64,000 nucleotides of DNA from Capnocytophaga sp. (GTDB lineage Bacteria > Bacteroidota > Bacteroidia > Flavobacteriales > Flavobacteriaceae): contig NZ_JAUNKD010000009.1 of NCBI RefSeq assembly GCF_030532915.1, positions 22,739-86,738 on the forward strand, in the 5' to 3' direction. Below the pieces are notes generated by a model, which ran no database searches, was not told where the DNA came from, and was given only the letters and a program-made list of their open reading frames with translations. Position numbers and translations under genes: made by a program. Of the stretch, positions 1 to 8,714 are shown in pieces (position 1 is the stretch's first letter; each line of letters begins with the position of its first letter).

Positions 1-86
1 ATAAAATGATGTTTATGAACGAATTAAAATGCGATTAATTTGCATATTTCTTACTTTTTTTCGTTCTTTGTCAAAAAATAAGGATT

Positions 87-620
87 ATGAACAGTATTAT
101 AAAAAATATCGGGAAGAAGTTTTTGTTGTCTTTTGTGTTGATTTTCAGTGTTATGGCAACTTCTTTTGCTCAAAATCAATCGGACGGGAAGGTAGCGTTT
201 AGTATCAAAAAAGGATTTTCAACCGTTAAGGGCGAATTTCAAAAGTTTGATTATGCAATTGATTTAAACGGAGAAATTGGCGGAACTGCCCGGGTGGCGA
301 GCGTTAAAACCAAAAGTGCCAATAGAGACAAACACTTGCAAAGCGAAGATTGGTTTTTTGCGGAAAAATATCCGATGATAGAAGTTAAGTCGCAGAAAAT
401 CAACAAAAAATCAGATATGGAATATGTCGGAGTTTTTGAGGTGAAAATCAAAGGAAAAACCGAAACGAAAGAAATTCCGTTTCAGGTTGTTAATCAAAAC
501 GGCAAAAAATATTTTAAGGCTAATTTTCAGCTTTCGTTAGACACCTTTAATATAGGTAGCGGTTTTCTCGGTTTTCTTGTAGGTGATAAAGTTACGGTTG
601 ATTTGAATCTTCCTTTTTAA
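87..620 (+). CDS. YceI family periplasmic protein
   Basis: A 177-residue secreted protein with a signal peptide (MNSIIKNIGKKF..., hydrophobic stretch at about 12-25, cleavage after SFAQ). The rest matches the YceI lipocalin-like beta-barrel family: alternating strands, a 'SVKTKSANRDKHLQSEDWF' type segment near the middle, and a C-terminus ending in hydrophobic strand residues. YceI proteins bind isoprenoid or other lipids in the periplasm; the ligand here is unknown. The gene stands alone, followed by a strong hairpin at 647-682 that separates it from the converging isomerase gene. The family call is by sequence pattern; the role is inferred only. Confidence 0.85.
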   Translation: MNSIIKNIGKKFLLSFVLIFSVMATSFAQNQSDGKVAFSIKKGFSTVKGEFQKFDYAIDLNGEIGGTARVASVKTKSANRDKHLQSEDWFFAEKYPMIEVKSQKINKKSDMEYVGVFEVKIKGKTETKEIPFQVVNQNGKKYFKANFQLSLDTFNIGSGFLGFLVGDKVTVDLNLPF

Positions 621-646
621 TAAAAATTGAATTGTTTGTAAAAACG

Positions 647-687
647 AACCTTTGTCAAAATTTATTTTTTTTGACAAAGGTTTTTTG
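647..687. terminator. bidirectional terminator hairpin
   Basis: A perfect 14-bp stem, AACCTTTGTCAAAA (647-660) and TTTTGACAAAGGTT (669-682), with an 8-nt loop and a T tract after it, lies between the converging YceI and isomerase genes. The same CCTTTGnCAAA stem recurs in intergenic repeats near 33.6 kb, 33.85 kb and 46.2 kb. Confidence 0.8.
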
Positions 688-711
688 TTGTTATTGAGGT
701 AGTTATAAAGG

Positions 712-1674
712 CTAAATCAGTCCTTCTTGCACCAAATTATGCAAATGCACTACACCTATATATATATTGTTTTGCGTAACTAACAGCTGTGTGATTTTGT
801 TATTTTCTATAACGTCCAGTGCATCAACGGCTAAGGTGTCTGCGTCAATAGTTTTTGGGTTGGGACTCATCACGTCTTTTGCGGTAAGCCCCGTGATGCT
901 GTCCGTTTTGCTGAGCATTCTACGGATATCGCCATCGGTAACCACACCTATGATGGCGTTTCCGTCAATTACAGCGGTGGCTCCGAGCATTTTTTCTGAA
1001 ATTTCAACAATCACCTTTTTGATGTCAGTCTCAGGGGCTACTTGCGGTTTTTGATTATTCGCCACAATATCAGCTACTTTCAAGTATAGGCGTTTACCCA
1101 AGGCGCCTCCGGGGTGGTACTTTGCAAAATCACTGCTGCCAAATTGCTTCATTTCCAGCAAGCAAACGGCGAGTGCATCACCTAAAACCAGTTGGGCGGT
1201 GGTGCTGGTGGTGGGTGCTAAATTGTTAGGACAAGCTTCTTTTTCAACGTGTGCATACAAAACACAATCAGCTTGTTGCCCCAAAACGGAATTTTTATTT
1301 GACGTAATGGCGATGAGTTTGTTGTTGCCGCGTTTTAACAGCGGAACGAGCACTTTTATCTCAGGGGTGTTACCGCTTTTTGAAATGCAAATGATCACAT
1401 CATCGTTTTGAATGATGCCTAAATCGCCGTGAATGGCGTCAGCGGCGTGCATAAAAATGGCGGGTGTGCCGGTTGAGTTCATCGTGGCAACAATTTTTTG
1501 CGCAATTATGGCACTTTTTCCAATTCCGGTAATTACGACTCTTCCTTGTGAATTTAATATGTAATTAACAGATTTTATAAAATCATCATCAATAAAATCG
1601 GCTAATTTTAAGATAGCTTTCGATTCTTCAAGAATTGTTTTTTTTGCAATTTCAATAATTTTTTTTGTTTTCAT
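712..1674 (-). CDS. kdsD: KpsF/GutQ arabinose-5-phosphate isomerase
   Basis: Interconverts ribulose-5-phosphate and arabinose-5-phosphate, the first step towards Kdo for lipopolysaccharide. From the ATG at 1674 the protein is 320 residues: a SIS domain with GIGKSA (50-55), HGDLG (82-86), SKSGNTPE (98-105) and HPGGALGKRL (187-196), then two CBS domains (about 205-320). A reading frame extends upstream to a TTG at 1701, but the ATG gives the usual family N-terminus (MKTKKIIEIAKK) and length, so it was preferred. A -7 box on this strand (TAACTTTG, 1738-1731) overlaps the recQ -7 box. Confidence 0.9.
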   Translation of the reverse strand: MKTKKIIEIAKKTILEESKAILKLADFIDDDFIKSVNYILNSQGRVVITGIGKSAIIAQKIVATMNSTGTPAIFMHAADAIHGDLGIIQNDDVIICISKSGNTPEIKVLVPLLKRGNNKLIAITSNKNSVLGQQADCVLYAHVEKEACPNNLAPTTSTTAQLVLGDALAVCLLEMKQFGSSDFAKYHPGGALGKRLYLKVADIVANNQKPQVAPETDIKKVIVEISEKMLGATAVIDGNAIIGVVTDGDIRRMLSKTDSITGLTAKDVMSPNPKTIDADTLAVDALDVIENNKITQLLVTQNNIYIGVVHLHNLVQEGLI

Positions 1675-1722
1675 AAAAAAAATGAATTTTTCTTTTGTCA
1701 ATTAAAAAAATAGTATTACTTT

Positions 1723-1738
1723 TATCTTTGCAAAGTTA
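1723..1738. promoter_or_regulatory. overlapping divergent -7 elements
   Basis: TATCTTTG (1723-1730, plus strand, towards recQ) directly abuts CAAAGTTA (1731-1738), which read on the minus strand is TAACTTTG (towards kdsD). Both match the Bacteroidota -7 consensus TAnnTTTG, so each predicted start site falls within the other promoter's -7 box. No good -33 TTTG was found at the proper distance for either, so strengths are uncertain. Confidence 0.5.
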
Positions 1739-1760
1739 GATAAAATATAGATATAATTAG

Positions 1761-3950
1761 ATGGAAACGGCTAAAAATGATTTACAAAGTGCCTTGAAGC
1801 ATTATTTCGGTTTTGAGAGTTTCAAAGGACATCAACAGGAAATTGTGCAAAGCGTTATCGATAAAAGAGATACGTTTGTGATTATGCCAACAGGAGGAGG
1901 AAAATCGTTATGTTATCAGCTTCCTGCCTTGGTTTTGGAGGGTACGGCAATCGTAATTTCTCCGCTGATAGCTTTGATGAAAAACCAAGTAGATGCTATG
2001 CGCGGAATTTCATCAACCGACAGCGTGGCTCACGTTTTAAATTCATCGCTCACCAAAAGTGAAATCCGTGAAGTGATGGATGATATCAGCAATAAAAAAA
2101 CCAAATTATTATACGTAGCACCTGAATCGTTAACCAAAGATGAGTATGCTAATTTTTTGAAAACCATACCAATATCGTTTGTAGCGGTTGATGAGGCGCA
2201 TTGTATTTCGGAGTGGGGACACGATTTTCGCCCCGAGTACCGAAATATCCGAACCATTATTGATCGTTTGGGTGACAGCATTCCGGTGGTGGCACTTACG
2301 GCAACGGCAACGCCTAAGGTTCAGGAAGATATCGTTAAAAATTTAGGAATGAACGATGCCAATGTGTTCAAATCATCGTTCAATCGCCCGAATTTGTATT
2401 ACGAGGTACGTCCGAAAACCAAAAACGTAGATGCCGATATTATTCGTTTTGTGAAACAAAATGGTAAAAAATCAGGAATTATTTATTGTTTGAGTCGTAA
2501 AAAAGTAGAAGAACTGGCTCAAACACTGCAAGTTAATGGAATTACGGCAGTGCCTTATCACGCCGGATTAGATGCCAAAACCCGTGCCAAACATCAAGAT
2601 ATGTTTTTGATGGAAGAGGTGGACGTGGTGGTGGCAACCATTGCTTTCGGAATGGGGATTGACAAGCCCGACGTGCGTTTTGTTATTCATCACGACATCC
2701 CCAAAAGCATTGAAAGCTACTATCAAGAAACCGGACGTGCGGGGCGTGATGGTGGTGAAGGACATTGTTTGGCGTTCTACTCGTATAAAGACGTTGAAAA
2801 ATTAGAGAAATTTATGGTGGGCAAACCCATTGCCGAACAAGAAATCGGGCAGGCGTTGTTGCAAGATATCGTTGCTTATGCCGAAACGTCAAGTTCACGC
2901 CGTAAATTTATTTTGCATTATTTCGGAGAAGAATTCGACGAAGTAAACGGAGAAGGTGCCGATATGGACGATAACGTGCGTTACCCCAAAACCAAAAAAG
3001 AAGCCAAAGGCGATGTGGTTAAACTACTGAATGTCATACTCGCAACCAAACAAAAGTTCAAAGCCAAAGACCTTGTCAATACCCTCATCGGAAGGGTAAC
3101 GGCTATTATTAAAGCACATAAAATTGATGAGCAGGAGTTTTTTGGTATCGGAAAAGATAAAGACGATTTCTATTGGACGGCACTTTTGCGTCAGGTGATG
3201 GTTAATGGGTTGATATATAAAGATATAGAAACCTATGGCGTAATGTTCATCACTGATAAAGGGCGGGAGTATTTAAAAGATGTACCTTCTTTTATGATGA
3301 CCGAAGACCATATTTACGAAGAAGAACCCGAAGACCTAAATGCCTCAGGCGGAGGGGTTGCTGATGCGGTTCTCTTAGGAATGTTGAAAGATTTGCGCAA
3401 AAAAGTAGCCAAACAAAAAGGCGTGCCGCCATTTGTGGTTTTCCAAGACCCGTCATTGGAGGATATGGCGCTGAAATATCCCATTACCATTTCCGAACTT
3501 ACCAATGTTCACGGGGTGGGCGAGGGTAAAGCTAAAAAATACGGAAGTGAGTTTGTAAAGCTCATCGGTAAATACGTGGAAGAAAACGATATTTTACGAG
3601 CCGAAGATTTAATCGTAAAAACCACAGGTTCAAATTCTTCCTTGAAATTGTACATCATTCAAAATATCGACCGAAAATTGCCGTTGCCCGATATTGCAAA
3701 AGCCAAAGGACTGGAAATGGACGATTTTTTGAAAGAAGTGGAGCAAATCGTTTACAGCGGAACCAAATTGGATATCAATTATTGGATTGAAGAAATTTTT
3801 GACGAAGAACAACAAGAAGAACTTCACGAATATTTTATGGAAGCTGAAACCGATAAAATTTCGGTAGCCTCAAAAGAATTTGACGGTGATTATGAAGATG
3901 ATGAGCTTCGTATGTATCGAATTAAATTTATTAGTGAAGTAGCAAATTAA
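1761..3950 (+). CDS. recQ: ATP-dependent DNA helicase RecQ
   Basis: A 3'-5' superfamily 2 helicase for recombination and replication-fork repair. Visible motifs are Walker A MPTGGGKS (42-49), DEAH (144-147), the aromatic-rich loop ISEWGHDFRPEY (149-160), ATAT (181-184) and QETGRAGRDG (322-331). A winged-helix RQC region and an HRDC domain (about 533-607) follow, with an extra acidic C-terminal tail to residue 729. The four cysteines that bind zinc in classical RecQ are not there: the equivalent stretch reads SSSRRKF...YFGEE...GADMDDNV (377-406). The gene is monocistronic and followed by a hairpin at 3956-3992. Confidence 0.95.
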   Translation: METAKNDLQSALKHYFGFESFKGHQQEIVQSVIDKRDTFVIMPTGGGKSLCYQLPALVLEGTAIVISPLIALMKNQVDAMRGISSTDSVAHVLNSSLTKSEIREVMDDISNKKTKLLYVAPESLTKDEYANFLKTIPISFVAVDEAHCISEWGHDFRPEYRNIRTIIDRLGDSIPVVALTATATPKVQEDIVKNLGMNDANVFKSSFNRPNLYYEVRPKTKNVDADIIRFVKQNGKKSGIIYCLSRKKVEELAQTLQVNGITAVPYHAGLDAKTRAKHQDMFLMEEVDVVVATIAFGMGIDKPDVRFVIHHDIPKSIESYYQETGRAGRDGGEGHCLAFYSYKDVEKLEKFMVGKPIAEQEIGQALLQDIVAYAETSSSRRKFILHYFGEEFDEVNGEGADMDDNVRYPKTKKEAKGDVVKLLNVILATKQKFKAKDLVNTLIGRVTAIIKAHKIDEQEFFGIGKDKDDFYWTALLRQVMVNGLIYKDIETYGVMFITDKGREYLKDVPSFMMTEDHIYEEEPEDLNASGGGVADAVLLGMLKDLRKKVAKQKGVPPFVVFQDPSLEDMALKYPITISELTNVHGVGEGKAKKYGSEFVKLIGKYVEENDILRAEDLIVKTTGSNSSLKLYIIQNIDRKLPLPDIAKAKGLEMDDFLKEVEQIVYSGTKLDINYWIEEIFDEEQQEELHEYFMEAETDKISVASKEFDGDYEDDELRMYRIKFISEVAN

Positions 3951-3955
3951 AAAAA

Positions 3956-3992
3956 ATGAGGAATTTAGGGCTGAAAATCCCTGATTCCTCAT
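3956..3992 (+). terminator. hairpin after recQ
   Basis: ATGAGGAAT (3956-3964) pairs with ATTCCTCAT (3984-3992), with an inner AGGG/CCCT pairing. The T-rich stretch after it is weak, so termination is likely but not certain. From here to 4244 there is only AT-rich DNA with a possible promoter for the next gene. Confidence 0.5.
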
Positions 3993-4244
3993 CTTATTAT
4001 TTAAAACAACAAGTCGGAGGCTTTTTTGTTTTCTTATATAATAAAGCTAATTTTAACAAAAAGCACTTCCGATTTTTATGTATAAAATGTGTTAATTAGT
4101 AGGGATGAAGTTAAAAAAAGAGTAAAAAACATTAATTTTTTCATAAAAATATGGTCAGGTCGAAAAAAAACGTTTTCAGACTTGTATAATACATATTTTT
4201 TAATGACTTTTGCCCCTACAATGTTTATTTCAAAGACTGATTTT

Positions 4245-4619
4245 ATGGAAGAGAAAGAATTTTTAGACAATGAAGAGATTTTCTCAAAAGTTTTGAGAGC
4301 AGGCAGAAGAACGTATTTTTTTGACGTAAGAGCTACTCGGGCAAGGGATTATTATTTAACAATTACTGAAAGCAAGAAATTCACGCACGACGATGGTTCT
4401 TTTCATTATAAGAAACACAAAATTTACCTGTATAAAGAAGATTTTGAGTTGTTTAAAGAGATTTTAAATGAAATGACTAATTACGTTTTTGAAGAAAAAG
4501 GAGAAGAGGTTATTTCGGAACGCCACCAAAAAGACTTTAAGAAAATTTTTTATCAGGAGCAAGCCGAAGTAAATGGTTCGTCGCCTTTTACAAAGTTTGA
4601 TTTTGAAGACATACGATAA
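4245..4619 (+). CDS. DUF3276 / PUR-alpha-like nucleic-acid-binding protein
   Basis: A 124-residue protein starting MEEKEFLDNEEIFSKVLRAGRRTYFFDVRA. The basic beta-rich core (RRTYFFDVRATRARDYYLTITESKK, then HYKKHKIYLYKEDF) matches the DUF3276 family, whose Borrelia and Bacteroidota members adopt a single PUR-alpha fold and bind single-stranded DNA or RNA. The frame is open upstream to 4089, but that extension (MLISRDEVKK...) is unlike the family and AT-biased; the ATG at 4245 with ATTTT upstream was chosen. Cellular role is not established for this lineage. Confidence 0.75.
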   Translation: MEEKEFLDNEEIFSKVLRAGRRTYFFDVRATRARDYYLTITESKKFTHDDGSFHYKKHKIYLYKEDFELFKEILNEMTNYVFEEKGEEVISERHQKDFKKIFYQEQAEVNGSSPFTKFDFEDIR

Positions 4620-4654
4620 TTTTAGTATTCTTTTATTTTGTAAAAGTCTTGTAG

Positions 4655-4680
4655 AAGAGAAGTTTACTTCTCTTTTACAG
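4655..4680. terminator. hairpin between converging genes
   Basis: AAGAGAAG (4655-4662), loop TTTA, CTTCTCTT (4667-4674), followed by TTAC. It separates the DUF3276 gene from xerD and could end both transcripts; the T tract is short. Confidence 0.45.
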
Positions 4681-5583
4681 GGCTTTCATTTTTTGTCGCG
4701 GGTGGAATTTTAATAACATATCACGCAAGTGTGATTTTTCCACGTGAACGTAAATCTCTGTGGTTGTGATGCTTTCGTGTCCTAACATTGTTTGAATGGC
4801 TCGCAAGTTTGCTCCGTTTTCAAGCAAATGCGTGGCAAACGAATGCCGAAACGTATGCGGACTTACTTTTTTCGTTAATCCCGCTTTTTCAACACTTTGT
4901 TTGATGATGGTAAAAATCATCGCCCGAGTTAATTGCTTCCCCCGCCGATTTAAAAAAACATAATCTTCGTGCCCTTTACTGATTTTTAATGTTTTACGGT
5001 GATTATCAACATAACGTTTGATTTCTTTTTTGGTTGCTTCCCCGATGGGAATTAGGCGTTGTTTGCTTCCTTTTCCCATTACGCGAATGAAATCTTCCTC
5101 AAAAAACAAATCGGAAAGCCGTAATGAAACAAGCTCCGAAACCCGCAACCCACAACCGTAAAGCGTTTCGATAATGGCGCGGTTTCGATGTCCTTCGGTA
5201 GTGCTTACATCTATTGAAATCAGTATGTTATCTATTTCTTCCAGCGAAAGTGTATCGGGCAATTTCAATCCGATTTTTGGGCTTTCGATGAGGTTCATCG
5301 GGTAATCGTCCCTGTTTTTTTCGCTCATCATAAATTTGAAAAAACTTTTCAATGCCGAAATCATTCGGGCTTGTGAGCGGGCGTTCAGTTCTTTCGAGGT
5401 CTCGTAAATGAATTGCCGTAGGGTGTCAGCCGAAATCGTTTCAGGATTTTCATCAATTTCGTATGTTTCCAGATATAAAATGAGCTTTTCAAGGTCTAAT
5501 CCGTAAGAAATAACTGAATTTTTCGACATTCCTCGCTGAAAAAGCAAATAATTTTGAAATTCTTCCTTGATTTTATGCCACAT
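4675..5583 (-). CDS. xerD: site-specific tyrosine recombinase XerD
   Basis: Resolves chromosome dimers at dif with its partner Xer recombinase and FtsK. The 302-residue protein has an N-terminal SAM-like DNA-binding domain (about 1-95) and a catalytic domain with the full set of residues: R147 (CGLRVSE), K171 (GKGSKQR), H243 and R246 (HTFRHSFATHLL), H269 (LGHES) and nucleophile Y278. Length is typical for housekeeping Xer proteins and there are no integrase-like extensions. It lies one base after the upstream YkgJ-type gene on the same strand, so the two are probably cotranscribed. Confidence 0.93.
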   Translation of the reverse strand: MWHKIKEEFQNYLLFQRGMSKNSVISYGLDLEKLILYLETYEIDENPETISADTLRQFIYETSKELNARSQARMISALKSFFKFMMSEKNRDDYPMNLIESPKIGLKLPDTLSLEEIDNILISIDVSTTEGHRNRAIIETLYGCGLRVSELVSLRLSDLFFEEDFIRVMGKGSKQRLIPIGEATKKEIKRYVDNHRKTLKISKGHEDYVFLNRRGKQLTRAMIFTIIKQSVEKAGLTKKVSPHTFRHSFATHLLENGANLRAIQTMLGHESITTTEIYVHVEKSHLRDMLLKFHPRQKMKAL

Positions 5584-5584
5584 T

Positions 5585-6082
5585 TTACTTTATTTTGATG
5601 TTTTCTTTCATTTTTTCAACCACTTTAAACGCAATCGGACAAATTTCCGTGTTTTTAATAGTTAAATTAGCTATTTGGTAGATTTTTTTACGGTCAGTAT
5701 GCGGATATTCGCGACAAGCCTTCGGACGAACGTCATAAATCAAGCAATAATTATCCGAAGCCAAAAACGGACAAGGCATCGACTGAAAAACGAAATCATT
5801 ATCTTCATCAATTTTTAGATATTTCGCAACAAAATCCGATGGTTTTAAGCGTAAGTGTTTGGCAATGCGTTCAATATCAATGTTTGTTAAAAGCGGACCT
5901 GTGGTTTTGCAGCAATTGGCACAACTCAAACAATCCGTTTCATTCATAATTTCATCGTGAATTTCGCCTACCAAATAATCCAAGTTTTTGGGCGGTTTCT
6001 TTTTTAACTGGGTAAAAAAACGCTGGTTTTCAGCTTTTTTATCCTTAGATAAAACGGGTAGTTCAGATAAATTGATATTCAT
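5585..6082 (-). CDS. YkgJ-type cysteine cluster protein
   Basis: A 165-residue soluble protein with eight cysteines arranged as CxxCxxCC (51, 54, 57, 58), C104, C113, C123 and C148, including the family signature RPKACREYPH (119-128). This is the YkgJ (UPF0153, Fe/Zn-chelating) pattern; members are thought to bind a metal or iron-sulfur cluster, but no reaction is assigned. It ends one base before xerD starts and is probably the first gene of that operon. The start ATG at 6082 gives the usual N-terminal leader before the cluster. Confidence 0.85.
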   Translation of the reverse strand: MNINLSELPVLSKDKKAENQRFFTQLKKKPPKNLDYLVGEIHDEIMNETDCLSCANCCKTTGPLLTNIDIERIAKHLRLKPSDFVAKYLKIDEDNDFVFQSMPCPFLASDNYCLIYDVRPKACREYPHTDRKKIYQIANLTIKNTEICPIAFKVVEKMKENIKIK

Positions 6083-6154
6083 TAATAATCTTTTTTTAGG
6101 CTAAAAACGTATCTTTTGTGATGGTCACTTTCGGTAGGCTAAATTAAAAATATT

Positions 6155-6184
6155 TTTGTGAAATAAAAAAATATTTTACATTTG
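6155..6184 (+). promoter_or_regulatory. Bacteroidota-type promoter for the small lipoprotein
   Basis: TTTG (6155-6158), 18-bp spacer, TACATTTG (6177-6184). This is a near-ideal -33/-7 pair and would start transcription near 6191, leaving a leader of about 73 nt before the ATG at 6264. A strong promoter argues that the frameshifted gene was recently functional. Confidence 0.7.
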
Positions 6185-6263
6185 CAACGATAATTTGGAC
6201 AGAAGGGTGGAAGCCGAAAAACCCATAAAGAGTAGGCAGATAATGTATTAAATTTACTAAAAG

Positions 6264-6622
6264 ATGAAAAAAATTGTTTTATTAGGGTGGCATCTTTGTT
6301 TCTCGCAAGTTGTGGTTTTCACAAAGGACTAACAGGAAATGTGAATAGTCATACAACAGAAGTTGTCTTGTCAAAAAAGAATTTCAAGGTAGTAGATCGA
6401 GTTAAAGGAGAGGCTTCTGATTTTTATGTTTTAGGTTTGTTTGGCGGAATGAAAAAATCACTTATTGAACAAGCAAGAGCCGAAATGCTACAAAAAGCAA
6501 ATTTGTTAGATTCTTCAAAAGCTATTGTGAATGAGACTGTTGAGATTCATAATGCACAATTTGTTTTGTTTTCAAAATACACGGTTACAGTTTCTGCAAA
6601 CGTTGTAGAATTCACAGAGTAG
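6264..6622 (+). pseudogene. small lipoprotein (DUF6567-like), frameshifted in its signal peptide
   Basis: The ATG at 6264 opens MKKIVLLG and then runs out of frame (WHLCFSQ..., stop after 22 codons). The -1 frame resumes at 6287 as VASLFLASCGFHKG and continues open to 6622. One extra G in the GGG run at 6285-6287 would join them into MKKIVLLGVASLFLASCG, a textbook lipoprotein signal with lipobox LASC. The mature part (about 100 residues: NVNSHTTEVVLSKKNF..., FGGMKKSLIEQARAEML) resembles small Bacteroidota lipoproteins of the DUF6567 type; that name is tentative. It may be a real one-base deletion, a programmed or phase-variable shift, or a sequencing error. A GTG at 6287 could permit translation without the signal's basic start. 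Confidence 0.7.
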
Positions 6623-6650
6623 GCAGAACGTTTTGTTAAGATATTACGAT

Positions 6651-6695
6651 AATAAGTCTTCTTACAATGTGACAAGGAAGACTTATTGTTTTTTT
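6651..6695 (+). terminator. rho-independent terminator
   Basis: AATAAGTCTTC (6651-6661) pairs perfectly with GAAGACTTATT (6677-6687) and is followed by GTTTTTTT. It ends the small lipoprotein transcript; the T tract overlaps the stop codon of the converging ABC-F gene. Confidence 0.8.
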
Positions 6696-8565
6696 AAATA
6701 TTTCCTTCCATTTTTATTGAAAGTTCAAACCAACGCTCTGTTTTTTCTTCCAATTCGGTGATAATTTGTTGTAATTTGACTGATTTTTGATGAATTTCGT
6801 CCGAATTCAGCATTCCTTCCGAAAATAATTGCTCGATTTCGGTCTTTTTGGCTTCCAAAACGGGAATTTCCTTCTCCAAACGATTAAATTCTTTCTGTTC
6901 GTTGAATGATAGCCCTTTCAATCCGTCTTTTCGCCACGTATTTTTGGTGGTTTCTTTCTTTTCTGAAGCCGTTTCGGCAGGTGGCGTGCTTTCTTCATAC
7001 ACACGAAAATCGGTATAATTGCCCGGAAAATCTTCGATTACGCCATTTCCGCGAAAGACAAACAAATGATCAACGATTTTATCCATAAAATAACGGTCGT
7101 GCGAAACTACCACGAGGCAACCCGGATAATCCAACAGGAAATTCTCTAACACATTGAGTGTCACGATATCCAAATCGTTGGTGGGTTCGTCCAGAATTAA
7201 AAAATTCGGATTTTGAATCAGCACGGTGCATAAATAAAGCCGTTTTAGTTCGCCACCGCTGAGTTTTTCAACGTAGTCGTGTTGTTTTTTGCGGTCGAAC
7301 AGAAAACGCTCCAACAATTGTGCCGCCGACAGCGTTCGTCCTTTGAGCAGCGGAATGTATTCGCCATATTTTTGAATAACTTCGATAACTTTCTGACCTT
7401 CTTTAACTTCGATGCCCACCTGCGTGTAATAACCGAATTTGATGGTGTCGCCGATAACGATTTTTCCGTTGTCGGGCTGTATTTTTTGTGTTAAAAGATT
7501 CAAGAAAGTGGATTTTCCCGTACCGTTTTTGCCGATAATCCCAATGCGTTCCCCACGCAGAAAATTATAATCAAACTTATTGAGGATTAGAAGATTATCA
7601 AACTTTTTACTTACGTTGTGAAATTCCACGATTTTGCTTCCCAAACGTTCCATATTGATTTCCAACTGCACCACGTGTTCTTTTCGGCGTTTGTGAGCTT
7701 GTTCCTTAATTACGTAAAAATCATCAATACGCGATTTTGATTTGGTGGTTCGGGCTTTGGGTTGGCGTCGCATCCAGTCCAATTCCTTAACGTACAGGTT
7801 TTTAGCTTTTTCAACACTGGCTTGTTCTTGGGCAAGTCGGAGCTCTTTCTTTTCCAAAAAATAGGAATAATTTCCTTTGTACGTAAAAAGTTCGCCGTTG
7901 TCAAGTTCTATGATTTCGTTGCAAACGCGTTCCAAAAAATAGCGGTCGTGCGTTACCAAAAATAGGGTAATGTTTTCTTTGGCAAAGAATTGTTCGAGCC
8001 ACTCAATCATCTCTAAATCAAGGTGATTGGTAGGTTCGTCCAGAATCAATAAATCGGGTTTGCTGATGAGAACGTTTGCCAAAGCGAGGCGTTTTTTTTG
8101 TCCCCCCGAAAGGTTTTTGATTTTCAGTTGCAGGTTGTCGAGTTTCAGCCGCGAAAGGATTTGCTTGTACTGCGTTTCAAAATCCCACGCATTGTGTAAC
8201 TCCATTTTTTCGAAGGCTTTTTGATAAGCGGTTTCGTTTTCGGGGTGTTGCAAAGCGTGTTCATATTCCTGAATTATGGTCAAAATTGGGTTTTCAACCG
8301 AAAAAATCGTCTGTTCGATGGTCAAATTTTCATCAAATTCAGGATTTTGCGACAAAAAAGCGATGTGAATGCCGTTTCTGGATACTACTTTTCCGCTGTC
8401 GGGTTGGTCTTTTCCTGAAATAATGTTCAAAAGTGTGGTTTTTCCGGTTCCATTTTTGGCAACAAAGGCAATTTTTTGGTCTTTATTGATGCCAAAAGAG
8501 ATATTTTGGAACAAAACACGCTCCCCGAACGATTTTGAAATGTTTTCTACGGATAATAAATTCAT
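6694..8565 (-). CDS. ABC-F family ATPase (Uup-like)
   Basis: A 623-residue soluble protein with two ABC domains and no membrane segments: first Walker A GTGKTT (39-44), signature LSGGQ (152-156) and DEPTN (176-180); inter-domain linker at about 236-310 with the basic ARTTKSKSRID stretch; second Walker A GKNGTGKST (345-353), a second LSGGE and DEPTND near 450. A charged C-terminal coiled coil (about 555-623) is the Uup-type CTD that binds DNA or RNA. ABC-F proteins act on ribosomes or on replication intermediates, not in transport. Subfamily assignment as Uup-like rests on the C-terminal domain; a resistance-type ABC-F is less likely. Confidence 0.9.
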   Translation of the reverse strand: MNLLSVENISKSFGERVLFQNISFGINKDQKIAFVAKNGTGKTTLLNIISGKDQPDSGKVVSRNGIHIAFLSQNPEFDENLTIEQTIFSVENPILTIIQEYEHALQHPENETAYQKAFEKMELHNAWDFETQYKQILSRLKLDNLQLKIKNLSGGQKKRLALANVLISKPDLLILDEPTNHLDLEMIEWLEQFFAKENITLFLVTHDRYFLERVCNEIIELDNGELFTYKGNYSYFLEKKELRLAQEQASVEKAKNLYVKELDWMRRQPKARTTKSKSRIDDFYVIKEQAHKRRKEHVVQLEINMERLGSKIVEFHNVSKKFDNLLILNKFDYNFLRGERIGIIGKNGTGKSTFLNLLTQKIQPDNGKIVIGDTIKFGYYTQVGIEVKEGQKVIEVIQKYGEYIPLLKGRTLSAAQLLERFLFDRKKQHDYVEKLSGGELKRLYLCTVLIQNPNFLILDEPTNDLDIVTLNVLENFLLDYPGCLVVVSHDRYFMDKIVDHLFVFRGNGVIEDFPGNYTDFRVYEESTPPAETASEKKETTKNTWRKDGLKGLSFNEQKEFNRLEKEIPVLEAKKTEIEQLFSEGMLNSDEIHQKSVKLQQIITELEEKTERWFELSIKMEGNI

Positions 8566-8714
8566 TTTTGGGTTGAAAATTACATAATTCCGCGCAAAGA
8601 TATAAAATTAAATGTTTTTAACCATACAATCGGGAAGAATTGAGCGTTTCAAAAATGAATTTTAATAAAACCGAAAAAGTAGGGGATTGGGCTTTTTGAA
8701 AAAAGCTAATGCCT

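Noticed and set aside
4089..4244. Upstream extension of the DUF3276 gene
   Set aside because: The added residues are AT-driven and unlike family members; the ATG at 4245 gives the normal family N-terminus.
4675..5583. Phage or integron integrase
   Set aside because: The tyrosine recombinase has housekeeping Xer length and context (next to a YkgJ-type gene) with no attachment sites or phage genes.
6229..6627. A 12-bp direct repeat (AGAGTAGGCAGA) at 6229-6240 and 6616-6627 flanking the broken lipoprotein gene
   Set aside because: It might mark an insertion or recombination, but there is no element inside and the inner sequence is an ordinary lipoprotein gene; too short to claim.
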